This document shows, piece after piece, positions 1-11,459 of a stretch of 64,000 nucleotides of DNA (position 1 is the first letter of the stretch; the number at the start of each line of letters is the position of its first letter). The notes beneath the pieces are model-generated. The model searched no databases, was not told where the DNA came from, and worked only from the letters and a program-made list of their open reading frames with translations. The DNA is from Liolophura sinensis (taxonomy: Eukaryota > Mollusca > Polyplacophora > Chitonida > Chitonidae). Where the stretch lies: contig NC_088305.1 in NCBI RefSeq assembly GCF_032854445.1, positions 30,282,628 through 30,346,627 of the forward strand, given 5' to 3'. A program made the translations under genes and the position numbers.

Positions 1-1043
1 ATGGCCTGGGAATAATTGAAAATTTTGGAAGCGATAGGCTTTGTATACTCATAGGATATGCAAGATGGCTCTTGGATATTAAAATAATTAGGCACAGCAT
101 TACGGACATCAGGTTCATTAAAGATGCGTGGTAGGTTGATTAAATCAAGGCCACTGTCTACATACTTTATCTTCAGAAAGAGTCGATCGTGTTGAGTTTC
201 ACTTGTAGTTACAGGGCGATACAATCGAAAATACGATATGTCTCGACACAGACGTACAAGGTGAGGTGGAACATTAAAATTGTGTATGTTATTGGATACG
301 TCTTGAACCACCTGTTTTAGCAAGTTCAATGGCAGTGCATATAATACTGTGCGTATAGCATGCATGCTATTGGTGTCATACGACAATCCTACTAAATAGC
401 TAACTGTAACGTGTTTGTGAATCATGTTTCTGTTGAACTTCCTCCTACCATGACTGCGAGGTCTACGTTTATCGTATTTGAATAAATTTGTTACGATGGA
501 GTCATATGGTTGGCTAGATGTTACATTGCCGATTCCCATAACGTTATCATTCAACCCATATGGGAAGACTGAACCAATCTCTAGCATCCAGAAAGGCTCA
601 CGGTCACGGATTTTACGTTCAAATTCGACATCAGTCTCATTTGTAGATGGATAAACCGATTCTATTATTTGAATGCTGAAATTGTCCCAATCATGGTCGG
701 AGGCAGAGAAATGCTTGCCTATTAGCAATTGTTTCTTGCGCACGGACTTACGGTGCCCATTCACCCATAGATGTAGTTTCTGGGTGGTCTTCCCAACATA
801 CTGCTGACCACACTTCTTGCATGTTACCAAGTAAATACAGTTGGACGCAATACAGCTTAAGTTAACGTATGAATTAACAGAATAACATTTACCAGTCAGT
901 GAGGAAATAAAAGTGGCGGATGTATCAAATGATGGACAGAAGTCAGAAGGCAAATGGTATAATTTAATTGACAAATGGAGTGATTCAGTTGACAAATGGC
1001 ATAATTCAGTTGGCAAAGGGTATAAGTCATATAACAAATGGTA
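1..1043 (-). CDS. GIY-YIG endonuclease-domain ORF, partial (runs off the left edge)
   Basis: One minus-strand frame stays open for 347 codons from the stop at 1044-1046 to the window edge. About 70 residues in lies the motif CIYLVTCKKCGQQYVGKTT (about 778-840). This is the GIY-YIG pair with a Cys pair between, as found in retroelement-linked (Penelope-type) and orphan animal GIY-YIG proteins. A basic stretch with HRK follows. Then comes a charged segment with a candidate catalytic Glu (ERKIRDREPFWMLE, about 600), followed by FPYGLNDN. About 150 more residues follow without a stop and end in a Lys/Tyr/Phe-rich stretch. The first 30 or so codons are the 21-bp minisatellite at 951-1097, read as heptads. 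The first Met in frame comes after the catalytic core, so the true start is probably in another exon or lost. It could be a retroelement end or a domesticated ORF. I see no reverse transcriptase within the window. Confidence 0.7.
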
Positions 1044-1097
1044 TCATTAAATAGACAAATGGTATCAATCAGTTGGCAAATGGCATAATTCTACATC
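951..1097. repeat. 21-bp minisatellite, 7 copies
   Basis: Units start at 951, 972, 993, 1014, 1035, 1056 and 1077, each beginning CAAATGG or CAAAGGG. The period is exactly 21 bp, so copies read as seven-residue repeats (consensus LYHLSTE) in the frame of the minus-strand GIY-YIG ORF. A TGA in the fifth unit closes that frame. Confidence 0.9.
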
Positions 1098-1131
1098 TTT
1101 TTTTCTTGTCATCCACATAATTCCATCAAGA

Positions 1132-1551
1132 GGGATTATGCTTACACACTGAACATTGTTACTGTTGGGATTATGCTTACACACTGAACATTGTTACTGT
1201 TGGGATTATGCTTACACACTGAACATTGTTACTGTTGGGATTATGCTTACACACTGAACATTGTTACTGTTGGGATTATGCTTACACACTGAAAATTGTT
1301 ACTTTCCGGATTATGCTTACACATTGAACATTGTTACTGTTGGGATTATGCTTACACACTGAACATTGTTACTGTTGGGATTATGCTTACACACTGAACA
1401 TTGTTACTGTTGGGATTATGCTTACACACTGAACATTTTTACAGTTGGGATTATGCTTACACACTGAAAATTGTTACTTTCCGGATTATGCTTACACATT
1501 GAACATTGTTACTGTTGGGATTATGCTTACACACTGAACATTGTTACTGTA
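1132..1551. repeat. 35-bp minisatellite, 12 copies with higher-order structure
   Basis: The unit begins GGGATTATGCTTACACACTG and repeats every 35 bp from 1132. Variant units (CTTTCCGG, ACATTG) recur 175 bp apart, which means blocks of five units were themselves duplicated. Confidence 0.92.
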
Positions 1552-1915
1552 AATATTACAGTAAGACCACTACTAGCTGTAAAATATTGCAGTAAGACCA
1601 CTACTAGCTGTAAATATTGCAGTAAGACCATTTCCAGGTGTAAATATTGCAGTAAGACCACTTTTATCTGTAAATATTGCAGTAAGACCACTCCTAGCTG
1701 TAAATGATACAGTAAGACCAACCCTAGCTGTAAATGGTGCAGTAAGAGCACCCATAGCTTGAAATATTGCACTACAACCACCCATAGCTGTATATGGTGC
1801 AGTAAGTCCGCCCATAGCTGTAAATGGTGCAGTAAGGCCACTCCAAGCTGTAAATGGTGCAGTAAGACGACCCATGGCTGTATATGGTGCAGTAAAACCA
1901 CCCATAGCCTTAAAT
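1552..1915. repeat. 30-bp minisatellite (left copy)
   Basis: About 12 copies of a 30-bp unit with consensus TGCAGTAAGACCACTCCTAG plus 10 more bases. The same unit appears inverted at 3040-3480 and again at 9735-9855 and 29330-29590. Confidence 0.9.
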
Positions 1916-2150
1916 ATTGCTCTATGGATTAGTGTATAGCTTCTACTTTCCTCAGCGTCCCATCGAGTTTGTTCCCCAAAGCCTGCTTTCCCATTGTTAT
2001 GTTTTATTGTTATGTACTGTACAACTGCTGCATATATACCGAGTGGAACCTGCGGCTGGCTTGTACTGCTGACGAGACTGGTTTGTCCGTCCTAGCAAGC
2101 TGATAGTAAGGAACTTCTCGGGCCGGAAAACCGGACGCTCGCTCATCCAC
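1553..2150 (+). repeat. Left arm of a large inverted repeat
   Basis: The arm is the reverse complement of the segment beginning at 2798, with paired positions summing to 4948 and no indel between about 1600 and 2150. The inner boundary is sharp: 2150 pairs with 2798 and the next bases do not pair. I see only isolated mismatches, for example one in the 30-bp array. It contains the minisatellite plus about 235 bp of unique sequence (1916-2150). Confidence 0.93.
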
Positions 2151-2519
2151 AATTTGTGTGCTGCTAGTGTACAATATTATACGAATGTGCATTTTTGCCA
2201 TAATAAGGTCTACCTGTCGTAGAAAGAAAATTTAAAAGATTAAGGAGAGATCTCTTATTTTCGAATAAATATTATCTGCTAATATGATTCATATACTATA
2301 TAACTCGTAAATTGTATACTTTGTGTAACACATTAACAGTGAAATGTGTAAAACAGTCTGTGTACTGTACCTTAATATACGTCTTTCAAGATTTGCAAAT
2401 TTAAACATATTCGTTTTTACACTGTAGTTACGAGTTATACAATCCGCAATAACAAGGTAGTGAGCACAAATAACAATATGAGATGAAAGAGTCCACAAAC
2501 GATGCCTCAGGCAGACCAC

Positions 2520-2740
2520 ACGTCATTCTCAAATACCGCAACTTATCTCAGACTGAACGTGTCCATAAATGAGGTCTTCCATATACCTGACATCTCTATC
2601 CCCCCGCTTATCTCAGACTGAGCGTGTCCATAAATGGTGTCTACCATATACCTGACATCTCTATCCCGCAGCTTATCTCATACCGAGCGTGTCCATAAAT
2701 GTTGTCTCCCATATACCTGCCATCTCTAAATAGTTTCCAT
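2520..2740. repeat. Family array A (about 65-bp satellite), 3 units
   Basis: Three degenerate units with CTTATCTCAGACTGA, GTGTCCATAAATG and CATATACCTGACATCTCT. This satellite recurs next to the 3' end of each peptide gene downstream in this window. Here no complete gene accompanies it, and the inverted-repeat arm starts about 60 bp to its right. Confidence 0.8.
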
Positions 2741-2797
2741 TGTTTGAAGGAATTAATTAAAGGGAATCTTCTTTCTCCGCGTGAGCACAGGCGTGGA

Positions 2798-3480
2798 GTG
2801 GATGAGCGAGCGTCCGGTTTTCCGGCCCGAGAAGTTCCTTACTATCAGCTTGCTAGGACGGACAAACCAGTCTCGTCAGCAGTACAAGCCAGCCGCAGGT
2901 TCCACTCGGTATATATGCAGCAGTTGTACAGTACATAACAATAAAACATAACAATGGGAAAGCAGGCTTTGGGGAACAAACTCGATGGGACGCTGAGGAA
3001 AGTAGAAGCTATACACTAATCCATAGAGCAATATTTAAGGCTATGGGTGGTTTTACTGCACCATGTACAGCTATGGGTCGTCTTACTGCACCATTTACAG
3101 CTTGGAGTGGTCTTACTGCACCATTTACAGCTATGGGCGGACTAACTGCACCATATACAGCTATGGGTGGTTGTAGTGCAATATTTCAAGCTATGGGTGC
3201 TCTTACTGCACCATTTACAGCTAGGGTTGGTCTTACTGTATCATTTACAACTAGGAGTGGTCTTACTGCAATATTTACAGATAAAAGTGGTCTTACTGCA
3301 ATATTTACACCTGGAAATGGTCTTACTGCAATATTTTACAGCTAGTAGTGGTCTTACTGCAATAGTTTACAGCTAGTAGTGGTCTTACTGTAATATTTTA
3401 CAGCTAGGAGTGGTCTTACTGCAATATTTTACAGCTAGGAGTGGTCTTACTGCAATATTTACAGCTAGAATATTTACTGC
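2798..3480 (-). repeat. Right arm of the large inverted repeat
   Basis: Reverse complement of 1553-2150, separated by a 647-bp spacer. The outer end consists of 30-bp minisatellite units, and this arm has gained or kept a different number of them. Short ORFs occur in both arms but mirror each other and are not supported as genes. Confidence 0.92.
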
Positions 3481-4450
3481 AATATTTACAGGTGTTATTA
3501 CTGGAAATATATACTGCTTAACTTGAAAAACCTTAAAAGCCAAAGCCACCTCATTTGGAATATTACCATCATCAAAGTACCTGATGATGCATGTCGATAT
3601 TTTAAACCACCAATGGGAATCCAGAATCACGTGTAATATATGGGAAAGCTCATTCGTAAATGTTACGACCCAAACTGTCTGTATTATAAAGAGATGGCTT
3701 GTTCGAAATACACGACAGTTTAGCCGCACAAAAAAGTAACCAAAACCAGCAGATTTTATTTTACAACAATTTATTAGCTTTAACAAGAACAGATAAAAAG
3801 ACTTATACAAATACTAAAATACTCACATGTACAACAGTGTCAAGTCCAAACGGACGCATATATTCCACAATGCGGAAAACCATACAGGCATAAATGCAGA
3901 AATAAGAGGGATAATCCATAGTATAACTGAGTGTGTGACGAAATATACACAACGTGTACTAATAAGCACTGTGTACACAAGAGCACAGATTAAATATACA
4001 AGTTCAGACTGAACAAGTGCTCGGTGGAGATAGGATATAACAAAGCCAGAGGCTATAAAGACATCAAAATTCAGCACAAAAGGTCTACTAAAGTAATACA
4101 CAGCGAAAGCATCTAAAACTCTCAATAATTCTCCGTTCTCCTTGACCTGCTTTCATAGGTCTTATATAGACTGGTGGAATTTTCTAGAATAAGAAAATTC
4201 CTGAACACTCGATGTAAACAAACAGGCACCGAACTGAGCGTATTCTGGAACATTCTAAGGTAGAGGCAGACAGCAGGCCCTGAACTTAGCATATGTAAAC
4301 AGTGGAAAGCTAAATTTAGAAGCTGACGGCAGTTGTGCACATAACATAAAATACATCATGATTAAGAGTCAGTACGGATCATGTAAATTAAGTTTGATAT
4401 ATTTAAGTAATTGTTTGTTCTGTAATAGTGAGTTCTGCAATCAGAACTAA
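3481..4450. other. Unassigned sequence
   Basis: AT-rich, with no ORF I can assign to a family and no clear repeat. Short ORFs on both strands overlap each other and carry no recognisable motif. Confidence 0.6.
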
Positions 4451-4599
4451 CTATTTGATGAGGAGAATTTACAATAACGGAATACCGGAACTGGTATTTA
4501 TTTGATTTTGTGAAGGATAGACCGTCGTAATGTAAATGTAATAGAATATGGGTGTTATATTTAACAGAAATATCTGCTGCAATAACATTCTAGCATCAC

Positions 4600-5560
4600 T
4601 CAAAAGATATTTCTCGTATATCTGATATATCTCATGTCTGGTTATCTCGGGTTGAAAGTTTCCACAAATGATGTCATATACCGGACATTTCTCTCAAATG
4701 TCTTTGCTCGTCTCAGACTGGAAATGTCCGCCAACGATATTTCTCGTATATCTGATATATCTTATATCTGCTTATCTCGGGTTGATAATTTCCACAAATG
4801 ATGTCTGTCATATACCGGACATTTCTCTCAAATGTCTTTGCTCGTCTCAGACTGGAAGTGTCCGCAAACGATATTTCTCGTATATCTGATATATCTCATA
4901 TCTGCTTATCTCGGGTTGATAATTTCCACAAATGATGTCATATACCGGACATTTCTCTCAAATGTCTTTGCTCGTCTCAGACTGGAAGTGTCCGCAAACG
5001 ATATTTCTCGTATATCTGATATATCTCATATCTGCTTATCTCGGGTTGATAATTTCCACAAATGATGTCATATACCGGACATTTCTCTCAAATATCTCTC
5101 GTCTCAGACTGGAAGTGTCCGCAAACGATATTTCTCGTATATCTGACATATCTCTCAAATGTCTCTGCCTATCTCCGATTGATAGTTTCCACAAATGATG
5201 TCTGTCATATACCGGACGTTTCCCTCAAATGTCCCTGCTCGTCTTTGATTGAAAGTGTCCACAGATAGCGTTTCATATACCTGACATCTTCCGTAAATGT
5301 CTCTGATCTTCCCAGATTGATAGTTTCAACAAATGATGTCTCTCATATACCTGACATCTCAATCAAATGTCAGGCCAAGTGTCACAAAGCAAATAAATGT
5401 TTTTGTTTTGAAGCTTTGTGGAATTGGTAGCAGATAATCGCAAATTGAAAGTATCCACGAATTTTATTGAAGCCTTTCACAATCCTGACATATCCCGCAC
5501 ATGCCTAAGCTGATCTCAAATTGAAAGTCTCCACACACCATGGCTGTAGTATACCTGACT
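4600..5560. repeat. Family array A downstream of peptide gene A
   Basis: About 14 degenerate units of about 65 bp. In 4660-5060 they are organised as a dimer of about 130 bp: TTTCCACAAATGATGTC recurs at about 4660, 4790, 4924 and 5054. The array lies immediately 3' of gene A, which reads on the minus strand. Confidence 0.88.
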
Positions 5561-5608
5561 GCCTTTGTGTCTTCCATCAATGACGGGCACACATGTTTAC
5601 ACTCCTCT

Positions 5609-7335
5609 TCAGAGTATGTTGCTAATTGCTTCGAAGGTTTGTAACTGACGCGTTCGTCGGGAACGTGAGGGGGATTTGCACCAGCGAGTCATGCAGCGTC
5701 CCAAACCACGTCGAGTACATAATTTACACATGATTGGAGCCAGATGGATTTTTCCTACAAATAATAATCAGAAAAATAAATGTATTACGAGCAATGAGAA
5801 TAATTGTTATTTTTATAACAACAAAATCACATTTAGAACAAGAGCAACAGTGTTATTGATTATAATTGTGTGTAGTGCAATATTTTACAAAACTGTAAAT
5901 GTCTGCAACGTTACCGAAAATATTGTCTTAAATTACGCTCTAATGCGCGTTACATGGTGTCAAGAAATCATGTCCTTTAATCGTCAGGGTTATTTTATAA
6001 AACGCCTTCCGCGTTCCGCGTCTCAGGCGATTTTCTTCATAAGTGGGTGTTATGTATAATATAACGGCCGTCGTAAAAATGAAATATCCTTGAGTACGGC
6101 GTATAATTACTTATTTATATATTTGATTGATGTTTTACGCAGTACTCAAGAATATTTCACTTATATGACGGTGAGCAGCATTACGGTAGGAGGAAAACGG
6201 CGTAAAAACAATAAAAATAAATATGAAGTTATCTATGATCTATGATAGTTACAATAGGCATCGTAATAAATAAAATCACAACCCAGCTAGGAACCCTGGT
6301 TGAGTTATAAGATAAACTACTTGTATTATAGGTGAACTGCTAGTCAACGACTCAGTTTTCAAAAGTAATTGTTTTAACAAGTTGTTGTTGTTATTTGGTG
6401 AATCATTGGAAAACATACGAAAGCTACTGTTTTTGACCAGTACATTGTCGACAAGCGTCGACTTGTGGGTGACTTTATACCTGTAGGTACGCAGAAAATA
6501 TACCCAACGCGTGAGGATGTATTCGTGGCTTGTTCCTCGAATACGACAGTTTGTCGAAAGCTGATGCACCAATCAGAAGCCTGGAATTCTCTCTCAATTA
6601 TGATATTGGATAGTATTTACACTAAATCCAACACAACACGATTTAGTTAAAGGCGGTGACATGAAGCAGTTAGTACCGCTCTGTGAATGGCAACGCTGGT
6701 TTCAGATATAACTGTAAATTCGACATATCTTTAGTCCTACCTAACTGGAACACTGGCAGACTGCACCCAAGACACCAGGCATGACACCTGACTGACTCAA
6801 AGTAAGCCTACCCCCGATATATCCCTTTTCGTCGAAGTAACAAAGCCAGAACGTAGCCACATCAAACCTTAATCTGCATGCGAATTAAGCCCGGATCTCT
6901 CTGATTCCAGGTGTATACATGCACCCTATATACCTTGTGATCCAGTATAGTCAGGCTGGTCTTTTGTAGACAACAGAAAAACAGTTATAGAATGGGGCCG
7001 TGAGGTCATATTTTCATTATAGCTGTGGTTAATACAACTATAAAGGAAGGTGCATTCAGCTCAAAATCCTGACCGCACGTGCATGGGAAGGTCTTCCAGC
7101 AACCCGAGGATGGTCGTGGGATTACCTCGGGCTATGCTTGCATTCCTCCCACTATAATGCCGACAACTCAAGCATACGTGAACTAATTTTGAGTGCAGAG
7201 TAGACCACAAATCAGCTAAATCAACACAAATTTCTTACTGCGTCTCAGTCTCCATGATTTGGCTCCCCAAAACCGACTTGTCGCCAGGAGAGTAGACAAC
7301 AGTAATAAAGACATCATCAATCGGCAGAGGTTCAT
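5609..7335 (-). CDS. Secreted cationic 4-Cys peptide, family member A (two exons)
   Basis: Model: exon 1 at 7335-7239, intron 7238-5755 (GT..AG), exon 2 at 5754-5609 ending in TGA; 80 residues. Residues 1-20 (MNLCRLMMSLLLLST...) form a signal peptide with a basic n-region and a Leu-rich core. The donor is GTAAGAAATTTG. The acceptor is TTATTTGTAG, and the phase-1 junction makes an Arg inside a basic run, a possible proprotein cleavage site. Exon 2 carries C42, C45, C53 and C58 (C-x2-C-x7-C-x4-C) with KIHLAPIMCKLC and RCMTRWCKS, then an Arg/Ser-rich tail. I know no named family with this spacing. Export and an antimicrobial-like role are inferred from signal peptide, charge, paired Cys, multicopy nature and the kB site 355 bp upstream. 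It could instead be a hormone or pheromone. Lengths and phase agree with four sister genes. Confidence 0.78.
6105..6235 (-). mobile_element. SINE tail relic in the gene A intron
   Basis: Matches the reverse complement of the tail of the tRNA-derived SINE (GTTTTACGCAGTACTCAAGA, ATTTCACTTATA). The same relic is in the introns of genes C and E (15790-15905, 24660-24775), so it predates the tandem duplication. Confidence 0.65.
7078..7200 (+). mobile_element. Degenerate SINE body relic in the gene A intron
   Basis: Keeps GGGAAGGTCTTCCAGCAACC and a decayed version of the SINE body with CACTATAATGCCG. Genes C and E have the same relic with an internal deletion (17285-17360, 26155-26230). It ends about 40 bp from the exon 1 donor. 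Confidence 0.6.
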
Positions 7336-7689
7336 CTTGGTACAACATCAACGCAACTAGACTAAGCCACAGTTGTGATCGCAATTAAAACAGCCCAATG
7401 ATGCCTTATTTCTAGGTGTGACGTTTTCATTTTGGTATCCAATGAAATCGCGTTGTAGAATGTCACTTGTGTTCTTATTGGCCAACACCTAAAGCAGTAC
7501 CTGAATGGGGAGCCAGGAGTGTTAGAGTCAGCATTGAAATGCAGGACGGTTAAGACGATGTGTTTGCTATTTTTAGAAATGTGCAAGTACTGCTGTGTTT
7601 TAAAATTCTACATACGCTCAGTGTGAGACGACTGACTAGGTGCTGTGAAGCCTGGATTGACTTGTTTCCCACGCACAAAAAGTTTTTTA

Positions 7690-7700
7690 GGGGAATCCCC
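7690..7700. promoter_or_regulatory. NF-kB/Rel-type site upstream of gene A
   Basis: GGGGAATCCCC is a perfect 11-bp palindrome matching the GGGRNNYYCC consensus. It lies 355 bp upstream of the gene A ATG, in a conserved context (TTTTTTA before, TTTACTTTCA after) repeated at genes C, E and the 30.6-kb orphan module. A CRE-like TGACGT at 7419-7424 and a CCAAT motif lie nearer the gene. Confidence 0.7.
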
Positions 7701-7799
7701 TTTACTTTCACCAATAGATTGGGCAGTTTCCTGTACAGGAACCTCCACTGACTGTTAGCCGTTATATACGGAAGGCGATATAGGACATCTATGGAAGCC

Positions 7800-9560
7800 G
7801 ATAGAGGACATCTCCACCTGTATTGCAAATAGACTGAAAATAGCATTAGATAAGATTATACACGAGGACCAGTGGGGGTTTATTGCAGGCAGGTGTATCT
7901 CCGAAAATATAAAGAAAAGGATATATCAGGACTACTCCTTTCAATAGATTTTAAGAAAGCCTTCGATTCTATTTCCTGGGACTTCACAGAAGAAGTTCTC
8001 GAATCCTTGAATTTTGGAAAAGACTTTAGGAAATGGGTGAAAACATTTCACACAGATACCTTCACAAGTGTGCTACAAAACTGACATATATCGTCCTTTG
8101 TCGATATCAGCCTCGGGTGTAGACAGGGTGACCCAATTTCACCTTACATTTTCTCCTGTGTGATGAAATACTAGGCTATATGATCAGAAGTAACACAAAC
8201 ATAAAATGCATAACCATTAACAGTACTGGGTATAAACCCTGCCAGTTTGTCGATGACACACAACTAGTTGTTGGCGGTTCAGAAGATTCTCTTGCCGAAG
8301 CATTAAAATGATTTTATAAATACTCAGGCCTTAAAATAAATGTAGCAAAAACTAAAGCAGTCTGGATAGTCCGTGTGTCTGGAGCTCATCTAAAATTATG
8401 TCAAGAAGTGAAATTAAACTGGGTAACACAAATATGGTATTAATTTTTCATCAGTCGACTTTAATAACATGTGGAAAATAAATTATTCAGTAAGAATACA
8501 ACAGATTAAAATGGACATAAGAAATGGAAAATCAGGAACTTATTCTTACGAGGAAAGATTACTGCTATTAAATCCCTTGCCCTCTCTAAGATGATACATT
8601 TATTGTTTTCTCTGCCAAACACACCAGAAGACACAATAAAGAAATGAAAAGGGTACTTTATAAATTTCTATAAAACGATGGGCCGGACAGAAAAAAGCAG
8701 ATTTTGATAAATGATTTTGCCAGTGGAGGTATACGAATGATTAACTGGATTCCATATTTACAATCACTATAGATAAAATGGATTAGAAAATTAATTTTCA
8801 ATGACAAAATTGGCGGAGAAAATGTATTAATAATAAAAACTATCAAATATTACACAACATGGGCAGTGGTTACATCAAATATATGCTACAATCAATGAAA
8901 AAAACCTTCTTGGAAAGACACTCTTAAATCTTGGGATATTTTCCACCAAAAATTGCAGGAAAGAACAACAGTAAATATAGTAAACGAACACTTGTGGTAT
9001 ATTTTCAATGTAAAACGTCCATATTTCTTTATCCTAAACTGTTTTGATGATAAAGTACGACATACAAGAGATTTACTAGACAAGGAGAGCAAATTTCTAC
9101 CATTTTCACAATTTAAGAAAATGTTTATGATTACTTTGACTATAATAACCTAATTACAAACACTCCTAAAAGTTTAGAAAAAACAGATCAATGTTGATTA
9201 CTACTCGCCAACTTTCCCGATATCTTTTCAACTTCTAATGAAACCAAACTTAAAAATATCGATGTTTCATGACGTGTTGAACCCCGCTTATGAAAAACAA
9301 CGTATTCATGCTAAATGGGAATATAACCTTAAACTGAAAGAAATAAATTGGGCAAATATATTTTCTTCCAGTTTTTCCTGTATATCAATATACAAAACTG
9401 AGGGATTTTCAATATAAATTATTACATAGAAAAATACCAACAAAATCGTATCTCTATAAAATAGATCGTAAAGATGACGATGTTTGTGAAATATGTAAAA
9501 CCACCACAGAAAGAATATATCTATTAGATATAGCCTATTATTGAGGTATGAGAGGTATTG
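7800..9560 (+). mobile_element. LINE ORF2 relic (L1/Tx1-like)
   Basis: Broken reading frames give, in order: IANRLKIALDKII, QWGFIAGR, LLLSIDFKKAFDS (RT palm), CRQGDPISPYIF, a decayed FADDT motif followed by LVVGGSEDSL, KYSGLKINVAKTKAVWI, GGIRMINWIPY and a terminal CEICKTT Cys pair. Many stops and frameshifts show it is dead. Order and motifs fit the RT and C-terminal region of an L1/Tx1-group ORF2. Confidence 0.82.
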
Positions 9561-9654
9561 TCTTGACATTGGTGAGAAAGAGAAAAAATATTTATATATT
9601 CAAAATGGGAGTAACACTGAATGAACATGAACTAGAATCTATGTAACTTCCTCG

Positions 9655-9860
9655 ATTGGCGTTCAGCAGGAAGGGCATAGTGCAACGACTGGTTGACCGG
9701 TAACAGTGCAATGGCTCGGGCGGGGCGGCTTAATGCCTTCGGGAGTGGTCTTACTGCAATGTGTACAGCTAGGAGTGGTCTTACTGCAATATTTACAGCG
9801 GGCAGTGTTCATACTGCAATATTTACAGCTGGGAGCGGTCTTACTGCTAAACTTTACAGT
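9655..9860 (+). mobile_element. SINE family 2 head fused to the 30-bp minisatellite
   Basis: 9655-9735 matches the head at 19800-19880 and 29075-29160 (GATTGGCGTTCAGCAGGAAG). The rest of the SINE is replaced here by about four 30-bp units like those at 1552-1915. Confidence 0.65.
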
Positions 9861-10366
9861 GTTAACGAAACTATTGTCTTGAATCATAATGTTAAGCCCG
9901 CGACCATCGGATATCCGTCTTATGATAATTATAAACGGCTATGGTACACGATATCAATCCTGATTAAATTGATTTGCTTTCTTTGAACATCCATTGCATC
10001 TTTTCGGTGTCACTGACAACATTTTAAGGCTCCTGTTTACATTACATTTCTTAATATACTTTCTTAATTGTAGGGCGGATTGTGTTGTGGACTGTTTGTG
10101 AAAAGTGATCTTGTGACCTTTGGCATATGCAAAGTTCATCGAAACTTAATGGCATTAGATCGACGGTAGTAGCCATGGCTACGCTTAAACCATCGTGCCA
10201 CGTCGGCAATGTAATTTGCTACAATAAAGCGATTACATATTAGAATAAATTTCTGGCTGATTGAAATGAACATAACTTCGTATTTCACGGGCTACGTGTG
10301 ACACCTATGACACTGTCGTCACTGCTCTGGTTTCACTCTCTATCCTGTACATCTTGGATTATATTT

Positions 10367-10638
10367 GATTGATTTTTTTTTTTTTTTGATTGGTGTTTTA
10401 CGCCGTACTCAAGAATATTTCACTTATACGACGGCGGCCAGCATTATGGTGGGTGGAAACCGGGCGGAGCCCGGGGGAAACTCACGACCATCCGCGGGTT
10501 GCTGGCAGACCTTGCCACGTACGGCCGGAGAGGAAGCCAGCATAAGCTGGTCTTGAACTCACAGCGACCGCATTGGTGAGAGGCTTCTGGGTCACTACGC
10601 TGCGCTAGCGCGCTAACCGACTGAGCCACGGAGGCCCC
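10367..10638 (-). mobile_element. tRNA-derived SINE, full length, with target-site duplication
   Basis: Reading the minus strand: tRNA-like head with A and B box motifs (GGCTCAGTCGGTTAGCGCGC, GAGTTCAAGACC), body, tail TACGGCGTAAAACACCAATC and poly-A. The flanks repeat GGATTATATTT (10356-10366 and 10639-10649). The matching place in unit 2 (about 20203-20213) is empty. Confidence 0.93.
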
Positions 10639-10762
10639 GGATTATATTTAAAGACAGGGTACATGAAATTATGAAAGTGAAACTGGACATATTTCTGGTT
10701 GATAGCGAAAACGTACTACAGAGTAATACGGAAAATTTAAAACTTAAAATCTTATCACAAAA

Positions 10763-10867
10763 TTAGAATCTCATTCTGATGCGAAATCCATCTCCTGAAA
10801 ACCGGCGTCTCGTCAACAGGAGTGCTGTCAGCATCACGAAACACATCGTTAGCCGGTAGAAATTCAT
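10763..10867 (-). pseudogene. Orphan exon 1 of the peptide family (copy B)
   Basis: The ATG at 10867-10865 opens a 34-residue frame starting MNFYRLTMCFVMLTALLL, clearly the signal-peptide exon type of gene F. Where the others have a GTAAG donor this copy reads ATGAG, and TAA follows at once. No 4-Cys exon lies between here and the next gene down. It is a relic unless the 34-residue product is itself used; unit 2 has a copy with the same coding sequence. Confidence 0.7.
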
Positions 10868-10919
10868 CGAGGCACGGCAGGAGGGCAACTCCAGCACACA
10901 CAACACTTGTAATCTTAGT

Positions 10920-11275
10920 GAAAACATAACCCGACGAGGTCTGCTGCTATAAATGTGGTAGCTGATAAGATTGAGTGTTAGGATGTTACCTGGCTTGTTA
11001 TTAACCGACAGGTAACACCGTAATATATACTGGAAAATCCCACACTCAGCAAAGACTTTTAGACGATATGTAATCTATTTGTACAACTATACACAATGAA
11101 AACATAAGCCGACGAGGTCTTTTGCTATTATTTTAGTAGCTGATAAGATCGAGTGTTAGGATGTTACCTGGGTTGTTATCAACCCACAGGTAACACCGTA
11201 ATATAAACTGGAAACTCCCACACTCAGCAAAGACTTTTAGACGATAAGTAATCTATTTGTACAACTATACACTTT
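10920..11275. repeat. 178-bp tandem duplication upstream of exon-1 relic B
   Basis: Copy 1 at 10920-11097 and copy 2 at 11098-11275 both start GAAAACATAA and include GTTAGGATGTTACCTGG and ACCGTAATAT. Unit 2 has a single copy (20481-20660), so the promoter region was duplicated after the units separated. Confidence 0.85.
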
Positions 11276-11384
11276 ACATAATCAATAAGAGTCGACTATT
11301 TTACCTGGCACGCAGTCATTTCTGATAAGTGATGCTTTTCTAGAAGGAGGAGGCTATCCCGTTCAGTTTAACTTGTTTGGAAGT

Positions 11385-11440
11385 CCGTAGGGGGGCGGGG
11401 CGGGGGCGGGGGGGGGGGAGGAGGGGGTTCCCCTCCAGTT
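11385..11440 (+). repeat. G-rich tract
   Basis: A run of G blocks with few interruptions, ending GGGGGTTCCCCTCC. It can form a G-quadruplex on paper and its end resembles a kB site. Unit 2 has a shorter version at 20768-20795. Confidence 0.7.
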
Positions 11441-11459
11441 TTCTGCAGACATCTGAAAC

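Noticed and set aside
2745-2800. Possible remnant of a family exon 2 tail next to array A
   Set aside because: Only a short TCACG..GGAGAAAG resemblance on the minus strand; no Cys pairs and no acceptor.
2699-2938. 79-codon frame in the inverted repeat arm
   Set aside because: Only mirrored in the other arm; no domain, and its start lies outside the arm in array A.
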